Assembly (NCBI GenBank): GCA_944472155.2
Contig: OX235275.1
Coordinates: 53,895,228 to 53,959,227, forward strand
Reading direction: 5' to 3'
Origin: Trichobilharzia szidati
Taxonomy: Eukaryota > Platyhelminthes > Trematoda > Strigeidida > Schistosomatidae
DNA length: 64,000 bases
Under the pieces are notes generated by a model that searched no databases, was not told where the DNA came from, and was given only the letters and a program-made list of their open reading frames with translations. The position numbers and the translations under genes are program-made. Shown in pieces: positions 11,176 through 22,620 of the stretch. The stretch's first letter is position 1. Every line of letters begins with the position of its first letter.

Positions 11176-12957
11176 CAGTCTGTGGAAAGATATTAAAATC
11201 ATCCCTGTACCCAAGTCAGGTTCTGGTAATAATGTTAAGTTTAGACCTATCGCTATTACCTCTCCTTTTTTGAAACTAATGGAGAAATTATTGTTACTAA
11301 AACTTGTTCCCTCCGTAAGCTTCTCAAATGATCCAAAGCAACTTGCTTACAAACAGGGTAGAAGTACTTTAGACGCTGCTGCTGTGTTTCATCACAACAT
11401 TGTATCCTCCTTAGACAAAGGGGCCAAGTATGTCCGTTGTACGTTCCTTGATTATACATCTGCTTTCGACTCTGTACCTAGAGGCCTTTTATTAAACAAG
11501 CTTAGCTTTACACAAGCTGAGCCCTGGGCTATCAACTGGTTGCACTCTTACTTCTCTAATAGGATGCAGTACACGGTATATGATGGAGTATCTTCCTCTC
11601 CTTTGCTTACTGAAGCTGGAGTTCTTGAGGGTGCTGTTCTCTCTCCGTTTCTCTTTTCCTTATTCTAACATGACTTACCTCTTTCAGAGGAAATCAAGTT
11701 CGTCAAATATGTAGATGACCTGTCTGTATCGTTTCCCATTAAGTCTCAGTCAGACTGTTTCAAATTAAATAGCTTCTTGTTGGACATCAGTCAGTGGTCT
11801 AAACTAAATGGCTTCATGCTGAATCCCTCAAAATGCCAGGCTATTGACTTTTCCTTTAGGCATAAACGAGATCAACAAACAGTAGTAAGTACTCATGAAG
11901 CCTGTTGCATTGAGGGGACTAAAATTGAAACTAAGTCTAATGCAAAATACCTCGGTCTGGTTCTATCTTCCTACCTTACTTAAACATCTCATATCCTAAC
12001 GATTTCAAGGAAGGTCTGCCTGTCTCTCTAACCAACCTACTACATTAAGAAACTTAGACAATCTGGAATCACTCAACCTCTACTTTCACAATTTGTCAAC
12101 TCTTGTATCTTACCTATTCTACTTTACTGCTCCCCGTTAGTCTTTTCTGGGTTACTGAAAGAGGACCATACCATCCTGAGAAGGATGTTGAAGGTAGTCA
12201 GTAGGACTTGTGGTGTAAACTCAGTCAGCTCGTCACTACATTAGTTGAAAGGCATCTGAATACATGCGAAAAGTGGTCTAAAACCATACTCTCCTCCCTG
12301 ACCCCCAACACCCTCTCTATTCCCAACTCTCGCCTTGTATCTCATCAAGTAGAACCAGAAATCAGTATAAAGTAATTTATGCTCGTACAGCTAAGTACAG
12401 GAACTCAACGATACCATATTTGGCCCGTGTTCTAAGTGACAGAGACAATGTTAAGCGCGAAACCTATGACTTGCTTTGTTGTTAATAACATAATTTTAGT
12501 CTCTTTAATTTCTCTCTTATTTTGTATTCTATAGTGAACTCCTTCTTAAACATACTTAGCTACCTTTACTCTATTTCTTCTTGTGTATATCTACTGGTTC
12601 CGACTCTATTAGCACTATGAGCATTACAAGATTGTCCTGTCATTAACCATCATGTAATTATTAGTTTTTGTGGTTGTTGTTGTTTTTTTTTGTTCGGCAA
12701 TATTAACTGACAATCATTGGTTGTGAACGCCATTATCACCATCTTAAAATTTTGTATTATGCATGATTGCTCACACTTCCCCTACATACACCGCATTAGA
12801 CCTGACAATAAAAAACAAAACAACAACCCTAAAATGTTATTTCATGATTGTTTAGTGTTGTTTCAACCAAATTAACTGATCATCTTGGCGATAAACATTC
12901 TTAAATATCAGTTCATAACTTCTTGTATAACTATAGCTTTACTGTCACCATGCACGT

Positions 12958-13028
12958 GCGTCGGTGGCACAGTGGTTAGGACTCTCGCCAACCATGCCCA
13001 TGGTCCGAGGTCCGATCCCCTGCCGACG
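12958..13028 (+). repeat. tRNA-derived SINE head (family D)
   Basis: GTCGGTGGCACAGTGGTTAG (A box) and GGTCCGATCCCCTGCCGAC (B box) can form a seven-pair acceptor-like stem including G-U pairs. The anticodon and T arms are imperfect, so it is a pseudo-tRNA head and not a working tRNA. Relatives lie at 195-270 (GGGGTTCGATCCCCAGCC) and 23020-23090 (GGGGTTCGATCCCCGGCCG). Confidence 0.6.
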
Positions 13029-14097
13029 CATACATGATATCTGTTAAGGCAGGCTTAGTTAAGTGTTTAACAAACCGAGCAGTAGCACTAAGTAGCACAA
13101 AAAAAGACCTTAATGGTGAAATAAAACAGATAGAAGAGGCGTTGGTTTTAAATAACTATCCTCTAAAATTCATTAGGAAGATTGAAAAACGCCAAAAGAA
13201 AAATAAAAAGAATTGTGAAACTAGTAGTAATAAAATAGATAAGAGAGAATATAAGTCATCTACAGTTATACCATATAAAGAGGGGACATCTGAGACCCTA
13301 CGTAGGATTCTTAATTAAGCGGGAATTAGGGTGGCATTTAAACCTACAAACTCACTCAGGTAGGACAAGCTCTGTAGGTTAAAGGACCCAGTGGACCCAA
13401 TTAAACAAAATAATATAATTTACAAAATACCCTGCAATGACTGTGAGGTCAACTACATAGGTCAAACTAGTAGATCAGAGGTAGTCAGATTGTCAGAAGA
13501 TAAGAATTTAGCTGAGGTTAGAATGATTGATCCCACCCGCGAAGATAAGTAATTTAGAAAAAAGCTCGGCAATTGCAATGCATGCATTAACACACAACCA
13601 CACAATAGGGTGGGAGAGGGTTAAAATTCTAAAAAGTAATATAGGTAGGTGGATAGAGAGGTTGATTACTGAATCCTGCGTGGTTCATCGAATCTACACC
13701 CAACACATGCAATAGGAATGAATCATCACGCATACCTGAAATATGGAAAATAACACTACCAATCAAATAAAGTGAAAATCAAGTGAAAAACAATGGAACT
13801 ATATAAATGAATTTAGGAAGTCGTATGATTACCTTGATATGATTATGAGCAATAAATTGTGCTCGAAACGTGGTCATCAGTAAATATTACTGTATAACAC
13901 TGTGAGACTCTATCAAAATAAAAATTTACCCATAATGGAATTACACTCTACCACATTGCCCAAGTTTTATTCTTATATCCATGATATCTATGGTCGGCCT
14001 GTTAAATTTGGGCTAACGATATCACATGCTGAAAATTTCATACTTGTACCAAAATACTGTGTGGAATCAAGCCATAATAATAATTTTAAAAAGAAAT
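13029..14097 (+). mobile_element. Penelope-like family B element nested in CR1-like UTR
   Basis: Starts after a tRNA-like SINE head and encodes ISVKAGLVKCLTNRAVALSS, then EEALVLNNYPLKFIRKIEKR and SSTVIPYKEGTSETLRRILN. Then follow YKIPCNDCEVNYIGQTS-type GIY-YIG coding, VDPTREDK and ALTHNHTIGWERVKILKSN. The 3' part has the hairpin GAGCAATAAATTGTGCTC (13847-13864) and a segment ending AATTTTAAAAAG. It is the most complete family B copy here, with about four frame breaks. Confidence 0.75.
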
Positions 14098-14604
14098 TAA
14101 AAATATCATAGCTCCCACTACCCAATACTGAGATATTATTATATGCTGTTTATTTTGCTTTCTACTTCTTGGTATTTTTTCGCATTTTTTAAATTTTTGT
14201 TGTGTTTTTTGTTGTTGTTGTTGTTGTCTTTATTTTTGTTTTTTGAAATACTCCTTTTAAAAGGTTGATAAAATTAGATGCAAATATTGTAGATATGTGC
14301 TGAAAATTCCACAATGTACCACTAGTACTGTTTCTAGAATAAAACAAATTATTACTATTATTAGCATTACTACTCAGGCCCTCCCACTCGAGGGCCAGGG
14401 GTGTGATTTCATTCAATGATCTTATCAGCATGTGTCTAGTCTATTACCCCCTCCCTTCGACATATTTGTTGAGTGGTACTTTCTTCTTTGGTTCCTTGTC
14501 AGACAGAATTCATTCATTCACGGAAAATACCCATCCAGACATGATGAATATAAGAACAACAAAGCCCGACGAAGAATCTCTCTCTTTTCGCCGGCGAATT
14601 CATT

Positions 14605-15025
14605 CATCACTTAGCTGTACAATCGCGTTTATACATAATAATTTTCTGTGTGTATGCGTGGGTGTAGATTAGGATTGTCAAACAAAAATAAAAATTAGTT
14701 CGATTTGGCATGTAGATAACTTTGAAAGATGAATCACGTGGGGCTAAATGACCTGACCCTAACAGGTGATCACAGATAGACGACTTCGCGGTTCTACGTT
14801 CGCCTTTCATTAACCAGACTGGATAGTGTTCAGCTACACGTTTTCGGAGATTACGCTTACAACGTCCATTTAGCCCCACGTGATTCATCTTTCAAAGTTA
14901 TCTACATGGCAAAATCGAATCGATCCAAAAGTTTACGTTTTCTTCACTTATGCATAGCCGAAGCTTTAGCTATACATGAACAGAAACCTAAATTATGTGT
15001 TCACAAAATTAAAATTAGTTAAAGT
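14605..15025. mobile_element. Penelope-like family A C-terminus folded back on itself
   Basis: On the minus strand 14888-14690 encodes RNLRKRVAEHYPVWLMKGE, SSICDHLLGSGHLAPRDSSF and KVIYM. On the plus strand 14870-15020 encodes DSSFKVIYMAKSNRSKSLRF, LHLCIAEALAIHEQKPKLC and VHKIKIS. The two frames meet in a near-perfect inverted repeat (arms 14701-14751 and 14869-14920), so the DSSFKVIYM codons occur on both strands. This is the GIY-YIG and tail region of the element at 35843. Confidence 0.7.
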
Positions 15026-15194
15026 TATCGTTTACGCTATCAAAATGTTTCAAAAATGTGATGAATAATCAAAATGTAACTAGGGGAGTGAAGATAGGTA
15101 AGTACTGACAAGGGTTGCGTAATATGAAACAAGACGTTAATGGAGACACGTGTCCAAAAAACAAATTACGTAATAGGTAGAAAGAGTAAATAAA

Positions 15195-15450
15195 GGCTCG
15201 GTTAAGAAAAAGATGTTACCAAGATGTCATACAAAAATTCAAAAAAGTGTTATTAACAAAGCAGTAGAACTTAGAATTATACCCAAGGTAGAAAGAAGGA
15301 GAGGGTGGAGAAGTTTCTTCTGTGTGTGCCTCCACGTCATTGCAAAGTATACGGAAGCTTACCGTTTTCGGGAGGCTTCTTTCGACTTCATAGATGACTT
15401 TGAATGAATTCTCCTTACACATACTGAGTAACACCAATGTTGAATATATA
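15195..15450 (-). mobile_element. Penelope-like family A tail fragment
   Basis: Minus strand: CKENSFKVIYEVERSLPKTV and SFRILCN, the last part of the family A ORF, then 3' sequence. A second copy with about 40 extra bases lies at 23660-23910, same orientation. Confidence 0.65.
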
Positions 15451-15469
15451 TGTTCATTTACAGCACTCC

Positions 15470-16447
15470 TTATTGACCCACTTCAGCTAGGGGTTTGGAG
15501 TAAACACAGGAGTCAGACAAGGGGGATTCTTATCACCAATGATATTCCTAATTGTGGTGGACTGGATTATGCGTCAAATAGTGGGAAACGAGAAGACAGA
15601 GATATCCTGGACCAACGTGAAGAACCTAGGAGACCTGGATTTCGCGCGTAGATGATTTATGTTTGATGTCACACAAAATCGAAGACTTACAGGCGAAAAC
15701 CGACAAACTGGTCGAAGAAGCAGCCAGAGAAGACAAGACTCCAGGTGAACATAGACAAGACGGAGGTTATGAAAATAACCAACCAGTGACGACAACAACA
15801 AAAGCAGCAACATCCAGCGCCAATCACCATCAACGGGAAGGATTTGAAAGAGGTTACTTCATTCACTTATCTAGGAGCATTATCTCAAATACAGGAGGAA
15901 CGGACGAGGATGTCAAATCGAGAAACACATTCATCAACCTGAAACCAATCTGGAAATCTTCGCCACTCAGCATCAACAACAAAATTCGGATTTTCAGTAC
16001 AAACGCCAAGTCAGTTTTGTTATACGGATCAGAAACTTGGCGGGTCACAAAGAATATTTCCAACAGCCTGTTGCAGACCTTTATCAACAACTGTCTTCGC
16101 TCTATACTGAAGATCAGATGGCCGCCGGAAAGAATCACCAACAAGAAACTATGGGAACAAACAAACGAAACAAGAACCAATCGCCCAACAAATATGCAGG
16201 AGAAAGTGGAGATGGATTGGACACTCACTGAGAAGGTCGCGCGTCAGGCCCTCGGGTGGAACCCGAAAGGGAAGTTTCGAGTGGGACGTCCAAGGGTGAC
16301 ATGGAGGAGATCGTGTGAACAGGAACTGAAACAGTATGGATTAACATGGATGCAAGTGAAAAGTACGGCAGAAGACAGGAGCAAGTGGAGACGTATAGTT
16401 GAAGCCCTATGTTCCGCTAGGAATCCAAGGGAACAATAATAATAATA
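15470..16447 (+). mobile_element. RTE copy, subfamily B
   Basis: This begins with a decayed VRQGG-type block B, continues through SHKIEDLQAKTDKLVEEAA and NNKIRIFSTNAKSVLLYGSETW, and ends with ARQALGWNPKGKFRVGRPRV and TWRRSCEQELKQYG. It stops in an AATAATAATAATATT tail. The ORF 15663-16439 is open for 258 codons but lacks the FADD block. Subfamily B is distinguished by TNVKNLEDLDF and GGYENNQ variants. Confidence 0.75.
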
Positions 16448-16569
16448 TTGACCCACTTTTACCTTTTCGTAGCAAGGCAAGATAATGTTCTTTGACTCTT
16501 TTAGATAAAACGCGCATTGAACGACGTATTTATCTTGCTCTATATGAGCAATTAAATTGGTAGATGCAC

Positions 16570-16950
16570 ACAGAAGTGGTCAGATACTATAGTTTATCTT
16601 TGGGGTTGTTGAAGAATAATGGGCGGCTTAAGGATACCAGTCTTAATGAAGCATTGGAGAATGTTCTTTTCAGGGCGCTAGATATTCTCCTCTTTTGGAT
16701 GTCGACCGGAAGGTTGCCTTTGAACGCCACACTGGTGTATAGCATCTTCTTCGGTACAGAGATAGGTTGTTCTTTATTGATTTTCAGCTTTATGTGTTTA
16801 TCTATAAAGCGTAAGTGTTGGATAGCCATCCTCAAGTAGTGTTTTCCTCAAATGAGTGATCTCTTCTCTTCTACTGATTCAGGGCTGAAGGTTCTAGTTG
16901 CAAAAGATATCATCAGGTTCATTCAGTATGGAGCTACTGAAGGGGGGGGG
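16570..16950 (-). mobile_element. Penelope-like family A, connector region
   Basis: Reads LRKTLLEDGYPTLTLYR-like coding near 16860-16810 and then FIDKHIKLKINKEQPISVPK, MLYTSVAFKGNLPVDIQKR, ISSALKRTFSNASLRLVSLS and RPLFFNNPKDKL. These match the middle of the 35843-36595 ORF in the same order. A run of eight G near 16941 disrupts the upstream part. Confidence 0.7.
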
Positions 16951-17394
16951 CAGCTATTGTTGAAATTCTGCAGTATCCTGTTGGACATATATTTCGTGAC
17001 GCAAGTGCCAAGTCTCTGGATTATACAGAATCACTAACTGACTTCACACTATTGATGAATGTCTGAATCTTGTCCTTTATGTTTAGGGCAGTGGAATTCC
17101 TACAGTGATTTCACAATAATGAAGGCCTATCTTTGCAATCATTATCTATGCCACCAGGTAGTTGGAAGTATGTTGCCCAGGGTAAATGAAAGAGTCGACT
17201 TCCTTCAAATTTCTCCAGCTCTGATAGTGATTCGTGGTTTTTATTATTTTTGGTCAGGTATCTTGATCACCGTGAATGCCAGTAGGTTGTCACATCTCAT
17301 CCTCACACTGTTTCCTTCATGTCACTTCCGGACTCTAGCTCAACCTATCGTTTCACATTTAGGTTTCATTCAGTGTGTCTGGTACCCGAGGCCG

Positions 17395-17800
17395 TTCAAC
17401 GTGTATCCGACCCTTTCTGGCCATTCGGTCTCCAGCTGATAGTGACTGATGGTTGTTGTTGTCATCGGTTGGGTATCTCCATCACCTCTGTCATCTTTAT
17501 ATTCACTGGAAGTTCTGTTTTCGCTGCCCGCCCCCTCTGAGGATTTGTTGGTTTTCATCCATAGATCTTCACGTTTATGTGACATCAGACATAAATTGTT
17601 CTCGAAGTCCAAATGTTCTAGTGCCTCTTCGTAGGTCCAGCACATGCCCGTCTTCTAGCTCCCCGCTTAAGGTGTGTCCCCCCCATGGTCCAGATCATCA
17701 GAATCCGGAATGTTGTCGGTTTGACAGTAGGCAGTAGCTTTCTATCACTCGTGTCTTTACTTCAAATGCTTCACTGAGTTTTCTGTTATCAATCACTTAA
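17395..17800 (-). mobile_element. RTE fragment, internal part
   Basis: On the minus strand the sequence reads LEHLDFENNLCLMSHKREDL, matching the FADD to SHKLED region of the RTE copies, with the second Asp of FADD replaced. Upstream remnants resemble the block B region. Both ends are truncated. Confidence 0.6.
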
Positions 17801-18480
17801 CCGTTGGCGTCATCATTCTCGCGATTAGATTACCTCAATCTGAATAACGTGGATTACTGGTGTGTATATGAAAGGTTTTGAATTACTCAAATCAACCAGC
17901 TGAAGATTTCAACATCATAAAACAATATTATCAAGAGAGTCACTGAAAGCCAGGTTAAAGGCAATGGGGAGGTGTTTTGCTCTGACTTGGAACTCTTCAG
18001 CTCTGTGTGTGCCCATCATGGATCGAACCTTAAACATTTAGGTTACTTGGTTAGCACTTTGACCATTCAACCACTGGGATGAAATGCATGTACCTGTGAA
18101 TGTTGACTTTTGTCGATTCGAGATATATTGCACCACTACAATTGGTTGGCAAACGGAAGTACTGAACAGGTATATTTGGCCCCTGCAGAGCAACACACTT
18201 GAAAACTGATCTAACGCTTACTAACGACCGACTAGAACGCGAAGCTTCCTATAAATGCTATTGATAAGTAGTGACCAGTAGGATCCAGCAATCTGGGCTG
18301 ACGATTGCGCTATATATAAGTGGCAAATTGGCGAAATATAGAATTCAAGAGGTCATTGGATTCCTTCCCAGTGGGTAGATGGTGAGCGGGCTCGCGTGGT
18401 AAAATGAAGCTCTTGAATTTGTCCCTTACTGTGTAGGCCCACGGATGTGTACTACTGAAGAGTCCTAAACCCGGATGAAA
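17800..18480. other. Mixed repeat remnants, no gene seen
   Basis: 17900-18110 is a decayed minus SM-alpha-like SINE; 18300-18480 has a plus fragment with TGAAGAGTCCTAAACCCGGA and GATGAAACATCA. Nothing coding is supported. Confidence 0.4.
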
Positions 18481-18486
18481 CATCAT

Positions 18487-19010
18487 CTAAGTGATCCCTG
18501 GCTCCCTATAAGCTTTTATATCCACCTCACATGGTCTCCTCCATGTAATTGTTGAGGCGATACCCAGCTCGTCGTTTCTCATTCGGGTTCCACTTTCGAG
18601 CCTACCCGTGATGTTACTCAGTGGATAGATTCTCTGAATCATAAGAAGCACTGACTGATTCGGGATTAGTGCTGAAAAAATGCAAGTCTTTCTGTTTATG
18701 CTGAGGGCAGCAAATATCCACACTGATTTCTGATTAATAAAGGTCTTCTGCCTTGATTTTTCTATCCTGGCTGGCTGGCTTTGGCATACACTGATCGGTG
18801 CCGGGTGTAGTTGAAACGATAAGGCGTAAATAAGGGAAATCGGTGTGTTTCTTTAGATTTCTTCCTTTGATGGTGACTGATGCTGATTAATGTTAGCAGT
18901 CAGATGCCTTCATCTTCTCTCTCTCCTCTATTTTCAACTGGAGTCCTTCTTTCACTGCTTCTTCTACCATTTTGTCAGTTTTCGTCCTTGGGTTACCAAG
19001 TTTCTAAGGC
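18487..19010 (-). mobile_element. RTE fragment, C-terminal part
   Basis: Minus-strand text includes the TWRRPCE block (near 18530), a decayed connector and NNKIRIFS-like and GRK-like remnants up to about 19010. It is heavily degraded with several internal deletions. Confidence 0.5.
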
Positions 19011-19229
19011 ATTAGATTTAAAATTGACAGAATAGCTCAGATCTTTGAGACCCTTATTGTCGGTCCAACGTATGAGCTTTTAGCCGTTTGTACGAATTAA
19101 ATCTCTCTCGAATATGTAACTAAACAACGACGTGGAAGATTTACAGCTTGACTTGATGTTTTTTTCGATAAGATTATTGTGTCCTTTCATTTGGTTAGTT
19201 CAATTGTGCGATACTTGCATTATCTATCG

Positions 19230-19885
19230 TTGATATTCGGTGGCTGGAGGCAGTCAGTAGGCAGGAAACCTTGCATGACCTAGATTTCGTGCTAGTTGGC
19301 ACTCACCAGTCAGCAAGGTGTATCTGCAACCTTTGAGGAACTAACGATATCCCTTCTGAGATTCAAACCCGCGTCATGCAGCCAGCTCTGCAATCAGAGA
19401 CGTTACAACTGAGCTAAAAGGGCTCGCGATTATTGAACTCCTGTGGGACTGTCTTGGATACTTTTGATTGGGCACTAACTAGTGTACTGTGTCTAGTCCT
19501 TTGTTTACTGTAGACTGAATACTGTCAGTCAAGTTTGTAATGAAGCCACCAAGCCATTAGGTGACTTGCCACCACTGTGCACTTCAAATTGTGGCAACGT
19601 GATGCTCTTACTACTGCACTGACTGCATGACACGGGTTCGAATTTCAGAATGGACATCGTTAGTTCCTCAATGGTTGTAGATATGCCTTGCTGACTTATG
19701 AATGCCAACTAGCACGCAACCTAGGTTAGGTGAGGCTTTCTGCTAATTGCCTGCAACCACCTGATATCAAAAATTCACAGTGCATCGTCATGATGAGTCA
19801 CCTAGTGTCATGGTAACCACACTGGAAACTTGACTTATAGACTAGACACATGACACCAGTTACTAACTAGTGTCCAATCAAAAGT
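19230..19885. repeat. tRNA-like fold-back SINE (family C), second locus
   Basis: Same order as 340-760: minus arm 19230-19545 with TTTCGTGCTAGTTGGCACTC and GAGACGTTACAACTGAGCTA, plus arm 19555-19885 with ACACGGGTTCGAATTTCAG, CTTGCTGACTTATGAATGCC and GTGTCCAATC. Confidence 0.65.
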
Positions 19886-20499
19886 AATTTCATTATCTTT
19901 CTAGGTAATTTATTCAGTTCAGTCAGTATGCACTGACTAGATGATACATATATATATATTCCCTCTAGTGCCTCTAACTATGTTGGATTACCCATGGAAG
20001 TTTCTTTGCGACTAAGGTCAATGGGATTGTGAAGATGGCTGGAAGACATGCTGAACATTTTTAGCTACTGGTTTCCCCCACTAAGTAATGTTATATGATA
20101 CAGGATCAGGTTGTAAAAGGTGTTAAGGGCTCCCAAATTGAAATATGGCATCAATCCATAATGTATTAGACCGCTGCTTTGATCCATACAGGGGTTGTAA
20201 ACAGTCGAAATGTGGATTTTGGGTGATATTGATCAAATTTCTTCTAAATGGCACAGGTGCATTCATTTTTTACAACCTCCTAAATCCATTAAACCCTCAT
20301 GTTTATCATTGCAATTCTTTGTCGTCCTGTACATTTCTGCTCATTAAAGTTCTTTTTTAAATTTTTCCTTCCTTTGTGTGGTACACGAAGCGAGGTAAAT
20401 TGAACTGATACACCTGTGTGAACAATCCTTCATTAAGAACCCCTCAGTTACTTGATGTTTTATCTTTAGTTTTCCGTATCTTGTAGTACAGTCGACACA

Positions 20500-20915
20500 C
20501 AGTTCCCTTCACGGGCTCCATACTGAAGATCAAATAACCGACCGACCAGACAGAGAGAATTAGCAACAAAAAAACTGGCTGGAAACAAACCAACAGGCGA
20601 GAACCGATTACTCAACAAATATATGCGAGAGAATGGAGATGGACTGAGTGGACATACGATGAGGAGGCCGTCGGATGAAATCGCTTGCCAGCCAGGCCAT
20701 CGCCCGAGTAGAATCCGAATGGGAGGCGGCGAGTGGGTCATCTGTGTGAGGTTGACATGGAGGAGATCGTGTGAGTTGAAGGAGAAGCTGAGAGATTATA
20801 GGGGATCGTGGGGCTGGCCACCTGAAGAGGACAGCAGGAAATAGAAGAAAGTGTAGATGTGTTGTTGAAGTTCCATGTTCCACTCGGAACTCAAGGCAAT
20901 ATTAAATAAATAAAT
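20500..20915 (+). mobile_element. RTE 3' fragment
   Basis: This covers the end of the RT ORF (RENGDGLSGHTMRRPSDEI, TWRRSCE) and the terminal GAACTCAAGGCAATATTAAATAAA. It abuts a degraded Penelope-like fragment at about 20950. Confidence 0.6.
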
Positions 20916-20949
20916 ATGCACATTAGATTATTGGAATTATTAAAATGAC

Positions 20950-21370
20950 TATTGCAAGGAAGAAAATTTTCTTTCCAACGAAGTCATCAACATGCATACA
21001 TCAGTTGACTTGCTCTTGTGGAGTTGAAGTACGCTGACCGTACCATTTGCGCGCTCTTCTAAAATGGGCTAGGAAACACTACTCAAGATGGTTAGCAAAG
21101 GAAGAATGCAAGGGTGTACATAGTTCAGTAATGCAACACCTGATGAATATTTAGGACATTCAGCTCCATTCGGTGAAAAGTCCTTCAAAGTCATATACAA
21201 GATTCGATCAAACCTCTCAAAAATGGAGTGAAATCAAAGCATTTGGTTGGGGACAGCTGAGGCATTGGCGATCTAAAAGTTCAGTTCCATGCTATGTATT
21301 CAAAAGAAATACGTCCAACCGTTGTCTCTATCATGACAATCATAAAAAGTCATACCTATCAAATAATGAT
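20950..21370 (+). mobile_element. Penelope-like family A, degraded C-terminus
   Basis: Contains decayed GIY-YIG coding (CSCGVEVR near 21010), ARKHYSRWLAKEECKGVHSS-like sequence, FGEKSFKVIYKIRSN, and a shifted TAEALAI block and terminal VQPLSLS-like sequence near 21310-21350. Confidence 0.6.
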
Positions 21371-21604
21371 TAGCCTATAGTGGTGTGATACAGACAGTGT
21401 GTGTTCCGACGGAATATTATTCTCACATATTCCCACAATTCAATACAACATTAGCAAAAGAATACGATATATATGTATTTGAACATTCCATTTCATGTCG
21501 TTTGATGTAAGCCAAAGTCACACGCTCAGTGATTGGTTAAAGAATATAAACTGTATAGATATAAACAGCGGTTTGATCACCTGAGAATATACCTTGGCTT
21601 CCAT

Positions 21605-22620
21605 GTCTCATCCAACAGCTGTACGACATTGCTGCATGCCAAGTAATCCACAACGGGAAACTCACGGAATCCTTCGAAGTGAGGACAGCAGTAAGACAAG
21701 CTGGCTGCCTACTATCGCCAATGATTTTCTGGATTGCAGCAGATTGGATAATGCGACAGACAGCAAGCAATGAGTAAACAGGCATAAAATGGACTCACAC
21801 AAAAAACTTGGAGGATCTGGACTTCGCCGATGATATATGTCTGATTTCCCACAAACTGGAAGATATGCAAGCGAAAAGCAACAAGTTGGCAGAAGAAGCA
21901 TCCAGAGAAGATAGGAATTCAGCTGAACATAGAGAAGACAGAGGTGATGAAGATTCCTGGGCAACAACAACAGACAACAATTGGCATAAATGGGAGGAAC
22001 CTGAAAGAAACAACCTACAGGCGGACGGAACTGACGAGGATATCAAAGCAAGGATCGGGGAAGCAAGACAAGCTTTCATTTCTCTCAAATCTATGTGGAG
22101 GTCAACAGCATTCAGCATCAAAATAAGATCTGGATTTTCAACTCTAATGTGAAGTCAGTGCTACTATATGGATCAGAGACTTGCATTGCGCGTCATAAAG
22201 AGCATCTCAAACAAACTACAGACCTTCATTAACAGCTAACTGTCTTCGCTCAATACCCAAGATCAGATGGCTGGCCAGAAAAGATCAGCAACAGAGATCT
22301 CTGGCAATGAGCGAACCAACCAGGAACCAATTGTGAAACAAATAAGAAGGAAGAAATGGAGATGGATTGGCCATACTCTGAGGAAACCATCAAGTGACAT
22401 CACTAGACAAGCCATTGCTCGAGTGGAACCCGAAACGGAAGCGGCGAGCTGGTCGTCAGTGCAAAGGTGACTTAGAGGAGGTCACGTGAAGAGGAGATGA
22501 AAACGTGTGGGCAGACTTGGAGCCAGGTGAAGACTCAAGCAGAGAACCGAACGCAATGGAAACGCATGGTTGAAGCCCTATATTCCTCTAGGAATTAAGG
22601 GAAACAATAATATAATAATC
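21605..22620 (+). mobile_element. RTE copy, subfamily A
   Basis: This starts inside RT near QQLYDIAACQVIHN. It carries DLDFADDICLISHKLEDMQ at about 21811-21870, including an intact FADD catalytic motif, then the connector and [20 protein letters not shown]. It ends in GAATTAAGGGAAACAATAATATAATAATCC. Frameshifts near 21960 and 22120 break it. It is very close in sequence to the copy at 2500-3515. Confidence 0.8.

Larger units (their letters stand above)
11180..14360 (+). mobile_element. CR1-like retrotransposon with nested Penelope insert
   Basis: RT begins at PKSGSGNNVKFRPIAITS-type coding near 11210 and runs through QLAYKQGRSTLDAAAVFHHN, TFLDYTSAFDSVPR, EGAVLSP and a VDDLSVSF block (YADD changed to YVDD, near 11700-11740). 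It ends near 12480 at RETYDLLCC-type coding. The 3' UTR is interrupted at 12957 by an insert of about 1.14 kb and resumes at 14098 (ATCATAGCTCCCACTACC), ending AGAATAAAACAAATTATTACT near 14360. The uninterrupted counterpart is at 24470. Confidence 0.8.

Noticed and set aside
12958..13028. Functional tRNA gene
   Set aside because: Acceptor-like stem pairs well but anticodon and T arms are imperfect and the unit recurs as a SINE head.
14560..14640. Hammerhead motif near CGGCGAAAAGAGAG in Penelope A 3' sequence
   Set aside because: No CTGANGA box at suitable distance and no consistent stems across the copies at 25500, 36900 and 46850.
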